From positions 85,843,432 to 85,907,431 of the forward strand of contig CAXKWD010000009.1 of NCBI GenBank assembly GCA_964059195.1: a stretch of DNA of 64,000 nt, given 5' to 3'. Position numbers and translations under genes: made by a program. The notes beneath the pieces were generated by a model. That model worked only from the letters and a program-made list of their open reading frames with translations. It was not told the origin of the DNA and searched no databases. This DNA is from Ectobius pallidus. Taxonomy: Eukaryota > Arthropoda > Insecta > Blattodea > Ectobiidae. Shown here piece after piece: positions 27,201 to 41,250 of this stretch (positions within the stretch are counted from its first letter, which is position 1; each line of letters starts with the position of its first letter).

Positions 27201-30200
27201 CCTTTGAAAATTTCGAAAAATGCACCCAGAATTCCGAGAAGGCTAGCCCCTTTGAAAATTTCGAAAAATGCAGCCAGAATTACGAGAAGGCTAACCCCTT
27301 TTAAAATTTCGAAAAATGCACCCAGAATTCCGAGAAGGCTAACCCCTTTGAAAATTTCGAAAAATTCACCCAGAATTCCCAGAAGGCTAACCCCTTTGAA
27401 AATTTCGAAAAATGCACCCAGAATTCCGAGAATGCTAACCCCTTTGAAAATTTCGAAAAATGCACCCAGCATTCCGAAAAGGCTAGCCCTTTTGAAAATT
27501 TCGAAAAATGAACCCAGAATTCCGAGAAGGCTAACCAATTGAAAATTTCGAAAAATGCACCATGAATTCCGAGAAGGCTAACCCCTTTGAAAATTTCGAA
27601 AAATGCACCATGAATTGCGAGAAGGCTAACACCTTTGAAAATTTCGAAAAAATCACCCAGAATTCCGAGAAGGCTAACACCTTTGAAAATTTCGAAAAAT
27701 GCAGCCTGAGTTACGAGAAGGCTAACCCCTTTGAAAATTTCGAAAAATGCACCCAGAATTCCGAGAAGGCTAACCCCTTTGAAAATTTCGGAAAATGCAC
27801 CCAGAATTCCGAGAAGGCTGACCCCTTTGAAAATTTCGAAAAATGCACCCAGAATTCCGAGAAGGCTAACCCCTTTGAAAATTTCGAAAAATGCACACAG
27901 AATTCCGAGAAGGCTTTCCCCTTTGAAAATTTCGAAAAATGCACCCAGAATTCCGAGAAGGCTAACCCCTTTGAAAATTTCGAAATATGCACCCAGAGTT
28001 CCGAGAAGGCTAACCCCTTTGAAAATTTCGAAAAATGCACCAAGAATTCCGAGAAGGCTAACCCCTTTGAAAATTTCGAAAAATGCACCCAGAATTCCGA
28101 GAATAATGCACCCAGAATTCCGAGACGGCCATCCCCTTTGAAAATTTCGAAAAATGCACCCAGAATTCCGAGAAGGCTAACCCCTTTGAAAATTTCGAAA
28201 AATGCACCCAGAATTCCGAGAAGGCTAACCCCTTTGAAAATTTCGAAAAATGCACCCAGAATTCCGAGAAGGCTAACCCCCTTGAAAATTTCGAAAAATG
28301 CGCCCAGAATTCCGAGAAGGCTAACCCCTTTGAAAATTTTGAAAAATGTGCCCAGAATTCCGAGAAGGCCAACCATTTGAAAATTTCGAAAAATTCACCC
28401 AGAATTCCCAGAAGGCTAACACCTTTGAAAATTTCGAAAAATGCACCCAGAATTCCGAGAATGCTAACCCCTTTGAAAATTTCGAAAAATGCACCCAGAA
28501 TTCCGAGAAGGCTAGCCCCTTTGAAAATTTCGAAAAATGCACCCAGAATTCCGAGAAGGCTAACCCCTTTGAAAATTTCGAAAAATGCACCCAGAATTCC
28601 GAGAAGGCTAACTAACCCCTTTGAAAATTTCGAAAATTGCAACCAGAATTCCGAGAAGGCTAACCCCTTTGAAAATTTCGAAAAATGCACCAAGAATTCC
28701 GAGAAGGCTAACCCCTTTGAAAATTTCGAAAAATGCACCCAGAATTCCGAGAATAATGCACCCAGAATTCCGAGACGGCCATCCCCTTTGAAAATTTCGA
28801 AAAATGCACCCAGAATTCCGAGAAGGCTAACCCCTTTGAAAATTTCGAAAAATGCACCCAGAATTCCGAGAAGGCTAACCCCTTTGAAAATTTCGAAAAA
28901 TGCACCCAGAATTCCGAGAAGGCTAACCCCCTTGAAAATTTCGAAAAATGCGCCCAGAATTCCGAGAAGGCTAACCCCTTTGAAAATTTTGAAAAATGTG
29001 CCCAGAATTCCGAGAAGGCCAACCATTTGAAAATTTCGAAAAATTCACCCAGAATTCCCAGAAGGCTAACACCTTTGAAAATTTCGGAAAATGCACCCAG
29101 AATTCCGAGAAGGCTGACCCCTTTGAAAATTTCGAAAAATGCACCCAGAATTCCGAGAAGGCTAACCCCTTTGATAATTTCGAAAAATGCACACAGAATT
29201 CCGAGAAGGCTAACCCCTTTGAAAATTTCGAAAAATGCACCCAGAATTCCGAGAAGGCTAACCCCTTTGAAAATTTCGAAATATGCACCTAGAATTCCGA
29301 GAAGGCTAACCCCTTTGAAAATTTCGAAAAATGCACCCGGAATTCCGAGAAGGCTAACTAACCCCTTTGAAAATTTTGAAAAATGCACCCAGAATTCCGA
29401 GAAGGCTAACCCCTTTGAAAATTTCGAAAACTGCACCCAGAATTCCTAGAAGGCTAACCCGTTTGAAAATTTCGAAAAATGCAACCAGAATTTCGAGAAG
29501 GCCCCTTTGAAAATTTCGAAAAATGCACCCAGAATTCCGAGAAGGCTAACCCCTTTCAAAATTTCGAAAAATGCACCCAGAATTCCGAGAAGGCTAACCC
29601 CTTTGAAAATTTCGAAAAATGCACCCAGAATTCCGAGAAGGCTAACTAACCCCTTTGAAAATTTCGAAAAATGCACCCAGAATTCAGAGAAGGCTAACCC
29701 GTTTGAAAATTTCGAAAAATGCACCCAGAATTCCGAGAAGGCTAACCCCTTTGAAAATTTCGAAAAATGCACCCAGAATTCCGAGAAGGCTAACGCCTTT
29801 GAAAATTTCGAAAAATGTGCCCAGAATTCCGAGAAGGCTAAACCCTTTGAAAATTTCGAAAAATGCACCCAGAATTCCGAGAATGCTAACCCCTTTGAAA
29901 ATTTCGAAAAATGCACCCAGAATTCCGAGAAGGCTAGCCCCTTTGAAAATTTCGAAAAATGCACCCAGAATTCCGAGAAGGCTAACCCCCTTGAAAATTT
30001 CGAAAAATCCACCCAGAATTCCAAGAAGGCTAACCCTTTGAAAATATCGAAAAATGCACCCAGAATTCCAAGAAGGCTAACCTCTTTGAAAATTTCGAAA
30101 AATGCACCCAGAATTCCAAGAAGGCTAACCCCTTTGAAAATTTCGAAAAATGCACCCAGAATTTCGAGAAGGCTAACCCCTTTGAAAATTTCGAAAAATG

Positions 30201-33200
30201 CACCCAGAATTCCGAGAAAGCTAACCCCTTTGAAAATTTCGAAAAATGCACCCAGAATTCCGAGAATAATGCACCCAGAATTCCGAGAAGGCCATCCCCT
30301 TTGAAAATTTCGAAAAATGCACCCAGAATTCCGAGAAGGCTAGCCCCTTTGAAAATTTCGAAAAATGCACCCAGAATTCCGAGAAGGCTAACCCCTTTGA
30401 AAATTTCGAAAAATGCACCCAGAATTCCGAGAAGACTAACCCCTTTGAAAATTTCGAAAAATGCACCCAGAATTCCGAGAATAATGCACCCAGAATTCCG
30501 AGAAGGCCATCCCCTTTGAAAATTTCGAAAAATGCACCCAGAATTCCGAGAAGGCTAACCCCTTTGAAAATTTCGAAAAATGCACCCAGAATTCCGAGAA
30601 GGCTAACCCCCTTGAAAATTTCGAAAATTGCGCCCAGAATTCCGAGAAGGCTAACCCCTTTGAAAATTTTGAAAAATGCGCCCAGAATTCCGAGAAGGCC
30701 AACCATTTGAAAATTTCGAAAAATGCACCCAGAATTCCCAGAAGGCTAACCCCTTTGAAAATTTCGAAAAATGCACCCAGAATTCCGAGAAGGCTAGCCC
30801 CTTTGAAAATTTCGAAAAATGCAGCCAGAATTACGAGAAGGCTAACCCCTTTGAAAATTTCGAAAAATGCACCCAGAATTCCGAGAAGGCTAACCCCTTT
30901 GAAAATTTCGAATAATGCACCCAGAATTCCGAGAAGACTAACCCCTTTGAAAATTTCGAAAAATGCTCCCAGAATTCCGAGAAGGCTAACCCCTTTGAAA
31001 ATTTCGAAAAATGCACCATGAATTGCGAGAAAGCTAACACCTTTGAAAATTTCGAAAAAATCACCCAGAATTCTGAGAAGGCTAACCCCTTTGAAAATTT
31101 CGAAAAATGCAGCCAGAGTTACGAGAAGGCTAACACCTTTGAAAATTTCGAAAAATGCACCCAGCATTCCGAAAAGGCTAGCCCTTTTGAAAATTTCGAA
31201 AAATGAACCCAGAATTCCGAGAAGGCTAACCCTTTGAACATTTCGAAAAATGCACCATGAATTCCGAGAAGGCTAACCCCTTTGAAAATTTCGAAAAATG
31301 CACCATGAATTGCGAAAAGGCTAACACCTTTGAAAGTTTCGAAAAAATCACCCAGAATTCCGAGAAGGCTAACCCTTTTGAAAATTTCGAAAAATGCAGC
31401 CAGAGTTACGAGAAGGCTAACCCCTTTGAAAATTTCGAAAAATGCACCCAGAATTCCGAGAAGGCTAACCCCTTTTAAAATTTCGAAAAATGCACCCAGA
31501 ATTCCGAGAAGGCTAACTAACCCCTTTGAAAATTTCGAAAATTGCAACCAGAATTCCGAGAAGGCTAACCCCTTTGAAAATTTCGAAAAATGCATCAAGA
31601 ATTCCGAGAAGGCTAACCCCTTTGAAAATTTCGAAAAATGCACCCAGCATTCCGAAAAGGCTAGCTCTTTTGAAAATTTCGAAAAATGAACCCAGAATTC
31701 CGAGAAGGCTAACCCTTTGAAAATTTCGAAAAATGCACCATGAATTCCGAGAAGGCTAACCCCTTTGAAAATTTCAAAAATGCACCCGGAATTCCGAGAA
31801 GGCTAACTAACCCCTTTGAAAATTTCGAAAAATGCACCCAGAATTCCGAGAAGGCTAAGCCCTTTGAAAATTTCGAAAAATGCACCCAGAATTCCGAGAA
31901 GGCTAACCCGTTTGAAAATTTCGAAAAATGCAACCAGAATTCCGAGAAGGCCCCTTTGAAAATTTCGAAAAATGCACCCAGAATTCCGAGAAGGCTAACG
32001 CCTTTGAAAATTTCGAAAAATGCACCCAGAATTCCGAGAAGGCTAACTAACCCCTTTGAAAATTTCGAAAAATGCACCCAGAATTCAGAGAAGGCTAACC
32101 CGTTTGAAAATTTCGAAAAATGCACCCAGAATTCCGAGAAGGCTAACCCCATTGAAAATTTCGAAAAATGCACCCAGAATTCCGAGAAGGCTAACCCCTT
32201 TGAAAATTTCGAAAATGCACCCAGAATTCCGAGAATGCTAAACCCTTTGAAAATTTCGAAAAATGCACCCAGAATTCCGAGAAGCCTAACCGTTTTGAAA
32301 ATTTCGAACAATGCACCCAGAATTCCGAGAATGCTAACCCCTTTGAAAATTTCGAAAAATGCACCCAGAATTCCGAGAAGGCTAGCCCCTTTGAAAATTT
32401 CGAAAAATGCACCCAGAATTCCGAGAAGGCTAACCCCTTTGAAAATTTCGAAAAATGCACCCAGAATTCCGAGAAGGCTAACTAACCCCTTTGAAAATTT
32501 CGAAAATTGCAACCAGAATTCCGAGAAGGCTAACCCCTTTGAAAATTTCGAAAAATGCACCAAGAATTCCGAGAAGGCTAACCCGTTAGAAAATTTCGAA
32601 AAATGCACCCAGAATTCCGAGAATAATGCACCCAGAATTCCGAGAAGGCCATCCCCTTTGAAAATTTCGAAAAATGCACCCAGAATTCCGAGAAGGCTAA
32701 CCCCTTTGAAAATTTCGAAAAATGCACCCAGAATTCCGAGAAGGCTAACCCCCTTGAAAATTTCGAAAAATGCGCCCAGAATTCCGAGAAGGCTAACCCC
32801 TTTGAAAATTTTGAAAAATGTGCCCAGAATTCCGAGAAGGCCAACCATTTGAATATTTCGAAAAATTCACCCAGAATTCCCAGAAGGCTAACACCTTTGA
32901 AAATTTCGAAAAATGCACCCAGAATTCCGAGAATGCTAACCCCTTTGAAAATTTCGAAAAATGCACCCAGCATTCCGAAAAGGCTAGCCCTTTTGAAAAT
33001 TTCGAAAAATGAACCCAGAGTTACGAGAAGGCTAACCCCTTTGAAAATTTCGAAAAATGCACCCAGAATTCCCAGAAGGCTAACCCCTTTGAAAATTTCG
33101 AAAAATGCACCCAGAATTCCGAGAAGGCTAGCCCCTTTGAAAATTTCGAAAAATGCAGCCAGAATTACGAGAAGGCTAACCCCTTTTAAAATTTCGAAAA

Positions 33201-35510
33201 ATGCACCCAGAATTCCGAGAAGGCTAACCCCTTTGAAAATTTCGAAAAATTCACCCAGAATTCCCAGAAGGCTAACCCCTTTGAAAATTTCGAAAAATGC
33301 ACCCAGAATTCCGAGAATGCTAACCCCTTTGAAAATTTCGAAAAATGCACCCAGCATTCCGAAAAGGCTAGCCCTTTTGAAAATTTCGAAAAATGAACCC
33401 AGAATTCCGAGAAGGCTAACCAATTGAAAATTTCGAAAAATGCACCATGAATTCCGAGAAGGCTAACCCCTTTGAAAATTTCGAAAAATGCACCATGAAT
33501 TGCGAGAAGGCTAACACCTTTGAAAATTTCGAAAAAATCACCCAGAATTCCGAGAAGGCTAACACCTTTGAAAATTTCGAAAAATGCAGCCTGAGTTACG
33601 AGAAGGCTAACCCCTTTGAAAATTTCGAAAAATGCACCCAGAATTCCGAGAAGGCTAACCCCTTTGAAAATTTCGGAAAATGCACCCAGAATTCCGAGAA
33701 GGCTGACCCCTTTGAAAATTTCGAAAAATGCACCCAGAATTCCGAGAAGGCTAACCCCTTTGAAAATTTCGAAAAATGCACACAGAATTCCGAGAAGGCT
33801 TTCCCCTTTGAAAATTTCGAAAAATGCACCCAGAATTCCGAGAAGGCTAACCCCTTTGAAAATTTCGAAATATGCACCCAGAGTTCCGAGAAGGCTAACC
33901 CCTTTGAAAATTTCGAAAAATGCACCAAGAATTCCGAGAAGGCTAACCCCTTTGAAAATTTCGAAAAATGCACCCAGAATTCCGAGAATAATGCACCCAG
34001 AATTCCGAGACGGCCATCCCCTTTGAAAATTTCGAAAAATGCACCCAGAATTCCGAGAAGGCTAACCCCTTTGAAAATTTCGAAAAATGCACCCAGAATT
34101 CCGAGAAGGCTAACCCCTTTGAAAATTTCGAAAAATGCACCCAGAATTCCGAGAAGGCTAACCCCCTTGAAAATTTCGAAAAATGCGCCCAGAATTCCGA
34201 GAAGGCTAACCCCTTTGAAAATTTTGAAAAATGTGCCCAGAATTCCGAGAAGGCCAACCATTTGAAAATTTCGAAAAATTCACCCAGAATTCCCAGAAGG
34301 CTAACACCTTTGAAAATTTCGAAAAATGCACCCAGAATTCCGAGAATGCTAACCCCTTTGAAAATTTCGAAAAATGCACCCAGAATTCCGAGAAGGCTAG
34401 CCCCTTTGAAAATTTCGAAAAATGCACCCAGAATTCCGAGAAGGCTAACCCCTTTGAAAATTTCGAAAAATGCACCCAGAATTCCGAGAAGGCTAACTAA
34501 CCCCTTTGAAAATTTCGAAAATTGCAACCAGAATTCCGAGAAGGCTAACCCCTTTGAAAATTTCGAAAAATGCACCAAGAATTCCGAGAAGGCTAACCCC
34601 TTTGAAAATTTCGAAAAATGCACCCAGAATTCCGAGAATAATGCACCCAGAATTCCGAGACGGCCATCCCCTTTGAAAATTTCGAAAAATGCACCCAGAA
34701 TTCCGAGAAGGCTAACCCCTTTGAAAATTTCGAAAAATGCACCCAGAATTCCGAGAAGGCTAACCCCTTTGAAAATTTCGAAAAATGCACCCAGAATTCC
34801 GAGAAGGCTAACCCCCTTGAAAATTTCGAAAAATGCGCCCAGAATTCCGAGAAGGCTAACCCCTTTGAAAATTTTGAAAAATGTGCCCAGAATTCCGAGA
34901 AGGCCAACCATTTGAAAATTTCGAAAAATTCACCCAGAATTCCCAGAAGGCTAACACCTTTGAAAATTTCGGAAAATGCACCCAGAATTCCGAGAAGGCT
35001 GACCCCTTTGAAAATTTCGAAAAATGCACCCAGAATTCCGAGAAGGCTAACCCCTTTGATAATTTCGAAAAATGCACACAGAATTCCGAGAAGGCTAACC
35101 CCTTTGAAAATTTCGAAAAATGCACCCAGAATTCCGAGAAGGCTAACCCCTTTGAAAATTTCGAAATATGCACCTAGAATTCCGAGAAGGCTAACCCCTT
35201 TGAAAATTTCGAAAAATGCACCCGGAATTCCGAGAAGGCTAACTAACCCCTTTGAAAATTTTGAAAAATGCACCCAGAATTCCGAGAAGGCTAACCCCTT
35301 TGAAAATTTCGAAAACTGCACCCAGAATTCCTAGAAGGCTAACCCGTTTGAAAATTTCGAAAAATGCAACCAGAATTCCGAGAAGGCCCCTTTGAAAATT
35401 TCGAAAAATGCACCCAGAATTCCGAGAAGGCTAACCCCTTTCAAAATTTCGAAAAATGCACCCAGAATTCCGAGAAGGCTAACCCCTTTGAAAATTTCGA
35501 AAAATGCACC
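22070..35510. repeat. Two and a quarter copies of a 5.9-kb block
   Basis: Copy 1 is about 22070-28002 (5,933 bp), copy 2 about 28003-33887 (5,885 bp), and a partial copy 3 about 33888-35510. The 48-bp length difference is one monomer missing from copy 2 near 29760. Over kilobases the variant order is indistinguishable by eye; the 1.1-kb stretch 25855-26967, for example, recurs base for base at 31740-32852. A TTTCGAG versus TTCCGAG difference near 35370 marks divergence of copy 3. Confidence 0.88.
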
Positions 35511-35935
35511 CAGAATTCCGAGAAGGCTAACCCCTTTGAAAATTTCGAAAAATGCACCCAGAATTCCGAGAATAATGCACCCAGAATTCCGAGACGGCCA
35601 TCCCCTTTGAAAATTTCGAAAAATGCACCCAGAATTCCGAGAAGGCTAACCCCTTTGAAAATTTCGAAAAATGCACCCAGAATTCCGAGAAGGCTAACCC
35701 CTTTGAAAATTTCGAAAAATGCACCCAGAATTCCGAGAAGGCTAACCCCCTTGAAAATTTCGAAAAATGCGCCCAGAATTCCGAGAAGGCTAACCCCTTT
35801 GAAAATTTTGAAAAATGTGCCCAGAATTCCGAGAAGGCCAACCATTTGAAAATTTCGAAAAATTCACCCAGAATTCCCAGAAGGCTAACACCTTTGAAAA
35901 TTTCGGAAAATGCACCCAGAATTCCGAGAAGGCTG

Positions 35936-38900
35936 ACCCCTTTGAAAATTTCGAAAAATGCACCCAGCATTCCGAAAAGGCTAGCTCTTTTGAAAATTTC
36001 GAAAAATGAACCCAGAATTCCGAGAAGGCTAACCCTTTGAAAATTTCGAAAAATGCACCATGAATTCCGAGAAGGCTAACCCCTTTGAAAATTTCAAAAA
36101 TGCACCCGGAATTCCGAGAAGGCTAACTAACCCCTTTGAAAATTTCGAAAAATGCACCCAGAATTCCGAGAAGGCTAAGCCCTTTGAAAATTTCGAAAAA
36201 TGCACCCAGAATTCCGAGAAGGCTAACCCGTTTGAAAATTTCGAAAAATGCAACCAGAATTCCGAGAAGGCCCCTTTGAAAATTTCGAAAAATGCACCCA
36301 GAATTCCGAGAAGGCTAACGCCTTTGAAAATTTCGAAAAATGCACCCAGAATTCCGAGAAGGCTAACTAACCCCTTTGAAAATTTCGAAAAATGCACCCA
36401 GAATTCAGAGAAGGCTAACCCGTTTGAAAATTTCGAAAAATGCACCCAGAATTCCGAGAAGGCTAACCCCATTGAAAATTTCGAAAAATGCACCCAGAAT
36501 TCCGAGAAGGCTAACCCCTTTGAAAATTTCGAAAATGCACCCAGAATTCCGAGAATGCTAAACCCTTTGAAAATTTCGAAAAATGCACCCAGAATTCCGA
36601 GAAGCCTAACCGTTTTGAAAATTTCGAACAATGCACCCAGAATTCCGAGAATGCTAACCCCTTTGAAAATTTCGAAAAATGCACCCAGAATTCCGAGAAG
36701 GCTAGCCCCTTTGAAAATTTCGAAAAATGCACCCAGAATTCCGAGAAGGCTAACCCCTTTGAAAATTTCGAAAAATGCACCCAGAATTCCGAGAAGGCTA
36801 ACTAACCCCTTTGAAAATTTCGAAAATTGCAACCAGAATTCCGAGAAGGCTAACCCCTTTGAAAATTTCGAAAAATGCACCAAGAATTCCGAGAAGGCTA
36901 ACCCGTTAGAAAATTTCGAAAAATGCACCCAGAATTCCGAGAATAATGCACCCAGAATTCCGAGAAGGCCATCCCCTTTGAAAATTTCGAAAAATGCACC
37001 CAGAATTCCGAGAAGGCTAACCCCTTTGAAAATTTCGAAAAATGCACCCAGAATTCCGAGAAGGCTAACCCCCTTGAAAATTTCGAAAAATGCGCCCAGA
37101 ATTCCGAGAAGGCTAACCCCTTTGAAAATTTTGAAAAATGTGCCCAGAATTCCGAGAAGGCCAACCATTTGAATATTTCGAAAAATTCACCCAGAATTCC
37201 CAGAAGGCTAACACCTTTGAAAATTTCGAAAAATGCACCCAGAATTCCGAGAATGCTAACCCCTTTGAAAATTTCGAAAAATGCACCCAGCATTCCGAAA
37301 AGGCTAGCCCTTTTGAAAATTTCGAAAAATGAACCCAGAGTTACGAGAAGGCTAACCCCTTTGAAAATTTCGAAAAATGCACCCAGAATTCCCAGAAGGC
37401 TAACCCCTTTGAAAATTTCGAAAAATGCACCCAGAATTCCGAGAAGGCTAGCCCCTTTGAAAATTTCGAAAAATGCAGCCAGAATTACGAGAAGGCTAAC
37501 CCCTTTTAAAATTTCGAAAAATGCACCCAGAATTCCGAGAAGGCTAACCCCTTTGAAAATTTCGAAAAATTCACCCAGAATTCCCAGAAGGCTAACCCCT
37601 TTGAAAATTTCGAAAAATGCACCCAGAATTCCGAGAATGCTAACCCCTTTGAAAATTTCGAAAAATGCACCCAGCATTCCGAAAAGGCTAGCCCTTTTGA
37701 AAATTTCGAAAAATGAACCCAGAATTCCGAGAAGGCTAACCAATTGAAAATTTCGAAAAATGCACCATGAATTCCGAGAAGGCTAACCCCTTTGAAAATT
37801 TCGAAAAATGCACCATGAATTGCGAGAAGGCTAACACCTTTGAAAATTTCGAAAAAATCACCCAGAATTCCGAGAAGGCTAACACCTTTGAAAATTTCGA
37901 AAAATGCAGCCTGAGTTACGAGAAGGCTAACCCCTTTGAAAATTTCGAAAAATGCACCCAGAATTCCGAGAAGGCTAACCCCTTTGAAAATTTCGGAAAA
38001 TGCACCCAGAATTCCGAGAAGGCTGACCCCTTTGAAAATTTCGAAAAATGCACCCAGAATTCCGAGAAGGCTAACCCCTTTGAAAATTTCGAAAAATGCA
38101 CACAGAATTCCGAGAAGGCTTTCCCCTTTGAAAATTTCGAAAAATGCACCCAGAATTCCGAGAAGGCTAACCCCTTTGAAAATTTCGAAATATGCACCCA
38201 GAGTTCCGAGAAGGCTAACCCCTTTGAAAATTTCGAAAAATGCACCAAGAATTCCGAGAAGGCTAACCCCTTTGAAAATTTCGAAAAATGCACCCAGAAT
38301 TCCGAGAATAATGCACCCAGAATTCCGAGACGGCCATCCCCTTTGAAAATTTCGAAAAATGCACCCAGAATTCCGAGAAGGCTAACCCCTTTGAAAATTT
38401 CGAAAAATGCACCCAGAATTCCGAGAAGGCTAACCCCTTTGAAAATTTCGAAAAATGCACCCAGAATTCCGAGAAGGCTAACCCCCTTGAAAATTTCGAA
38501 AAATGCGCCCAGAATTCCGAGAAGGCTAACCCCTTTGAAAATTTTGAAAAATGTGCCCAGAATTCCGAGAAGGCCAACCATTTGAAAATTTCGAAAAATT
38601 CACCCAGAATTCCCAGAAGGCTAACACCTTTGAAAATTTCGAAAAATGCACCCAGAATTCCGAGAATGCTAACCCCTTTGAAAATTTCGAAAAATGCACC
38701 CAGAATTCCGAGAAGGCTAGCCCCTTTGAAAATTTCGAAAAATGCACCCAGAATTCCGAGAAGGCTAACCCCTTTGAAAATTTCGAAAAATGCACCCAGA
38801 ATTCCGAGAAGGCTAACTAACCCCTTTGAAAATTTCGAAAATTGCAACCAGAATTCCGAGAAGGCTAACCCCTTTGAAAATTTCGAAAAATGCACCAAGA

Positions 38901-41250
38901 ATTCCGAGAAGGCTAACCCCTTTGAAAATTTCGAAAAATGCACCCAGAATTCCGAGAATAATGCACCCAGAATTCCGAGACGGCCATCCCCTTTGAAAAT
39001 TTCGAAAAATGCACCCAGAATTCCGAGAAGGCTAACCCCTTTGAAAATTTCGAAAAATGCACCCAGAATTCCGAGAAGGCTAACCCCCTTGAAAATTTCG
39101 AAAAATGCGCCCAGAATTCCGAGAAGGCTAACCCCTTTGAAAATTTTGAAAAATGTGCCCAGAATTCCGAGAAGGCCAACCATTTGAATATTTCGAAAAA
39201 TTCACCCAGAATTCCCAGAAGGCTAACACCTTTGAAAATTTCGAAAAATGCACCCAGAATTCCGAGAATGCTAACCCCTTTGAAAATTTCGAAAAATGCA
39301 CCCAGCATTCCGAAAAGGCTAGCCCTTTTGAAAATTTCGAAAAATGAACCCAGAGTTACGAGAAGGCTAACCCCTTTGAAAATTTCGAAAAATGCACCCA
39401 GAATTCCCAGAAGGCTAACCCCTTTGAAAATTTCGAAAAATGCACCCAGAATTCCGAGAAGGCTAGCCCCTTTGAAAATTTCGAAAAATGCAGCCAGAAT
39501 TACGAGAAGGCTAACCCCTTTTAAAATTTCGAAAAATGCACCCAGAATTCCGAGAAGGCTAACCCCTTTGAAAATTTCGAAAAATTCACCCAGAATTCCC
39601 AGAAGGCTAACCCCTTTGAAAATTTCGAAAAATGCACCCAGAATTCCGAGAATGCTAACCCCTTTGAAAATTTCGAAAAATGCACCCAGCATTCCGAAAA
39701 GGCTAGCCCTTTTGAAAATTTCGAAAAATGAACCCAGAATTCCGAGAAGGCTAACCAATTGAAAATTTCGAAAAATGCACCATGAATTCCGAGAAGGCTA
39801 ACCCCTTTGAAAATTTCGAAAAATGCACCATGAATTGCGAGAAGGCTAACACCTTTGAAAATTTCGAAAAAATCACCCAGAATTCCGAGAAGGCTAACAC
39901 CTTTGAAAATTTCGAAAAATGCAGCCTGAGTTACGAGAAGGCTAACCCCTTTGAAAATTTCGAAAAATGCACCCAGAATTCCGAGAAGGCTAACCCCTTT
40001 GAAAATTTCGGAAAATGCACCCAGAATTCCGAGAAGGCTGACCCCTTTGAAAATTTCGAAAAATGCACCCAGAATTCCGAGAAGGCTAACCCCTTTGAAA
40101 ATTTCGAAAAATGCACACAGAATTCCGAGAAGGCTTTCCCCTTTGAAAATTTCGAAAAATGCACCCAGAATTCCGAGAAGGCTAACCCCTTTGAAAATTT
40201 CGAAATATGCACCCAGAGTTCCGAGAAGGCTAACCCCTTTGAAAATTTCGAAAAATGCACCAAGAATTCCGAGAAGGCTAACCCCTTTGAAAATTTCGAA
40301 AAATGCACCCAGAATTCCGAGAATAATGCACCCAGAATTCCGAGACGGCCATCCCCTTTGAAAATTTCGAAAAATGCACCCAGAATTCCGAGAAGGCTAA
40401 CCCCTTTGAAAATTTCGAAAAATGCACCCAGAATTCCGAGAAGGCTAACCCCTTTGAAAATTTCGAAAAATGCACCCAGAATTCCGAGAAGGCTAACCCC
40501 CTTGAAAATTTCGAAAAATGCGCCCAGAATTCCGAGAAGGCTAACCCCTTTGAAAATTTTGAAAAATGTGCCCAGAATTCCGAGAAGGCCAACCATTTGA
40601 AAATTTCGAAAAATTCACCCAGAATTCCCAGAAGGCTAACACCTTTGAAAATTTCGAAAAATGCACCCAGAATTCCGAGAATGCTAACCCCTTTGAAAAT
40701 TTCGAAAAATGCACCCAGAATTCCGAGAAGGCTAGCCCCTTTGAAAATTTCGAAAAATGCACCCAGAATTCCGAGAAGGCTAACCCCTTTGAAAATTTCG
40801 AAAAATGCACCCAGAATTCCGAGAAGGCTAACTAACCCCTTTGAAAATTTCGAAAATTGCAACCAGAATTCCGAGAAGGCTAACCCCTTTGAAAATTTCG
40901 AAAAATGCACCAAGAATTCCGAGAAGGCTAACCCCTTTGAAAATTTCGAAAAATGCACCCAGAATTCCGAGAATAATGCACCCAGAATTCCGAGACGGCC
41001 ATCCCCTTTGAAAATTTCGAAAAATGCACCCAGAATTCCGAGAAGGCTAACCCCTTTGAAAATTTCGAAAAATACACCCAGAATTCCGAGAAGGCTAACC
41101 CCTTTGAAAATTTCGAAAAATGCACCCAGAATTCCGAGAAGGCTAACCCCCTTGAAAATTTCGAAAAATGCGCCCAGAATTCCGAGAAGGCTAACCCCTT
41201 TGAAAATTTTGAAAAATGTGCCCAGAATTCCGAGAAGGCCAACCATTTGA
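35936..41250. repeat. Mosaic of copies of the 31.6-34.9 kb and 37.1-39.1 kb segments
   Basis: About 35936-39060 repeats about 31616-34740 at an offset of 4,320 bp. From about 39050 the sequence switches to a copy of about 37040-39060 at an offset of 2,015 bp, marked by TTGAATATTTCG. Near 41050 it switches again, matching about 34700-35330 at an offset of 6,335 bp. The switches look like junctions of successive unequal exchanges. The start near 35936 joins GGCTGACCCC to CAGCATTCCGAAAAGG, a combination not seen in the source block. Confidence 0.75.
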
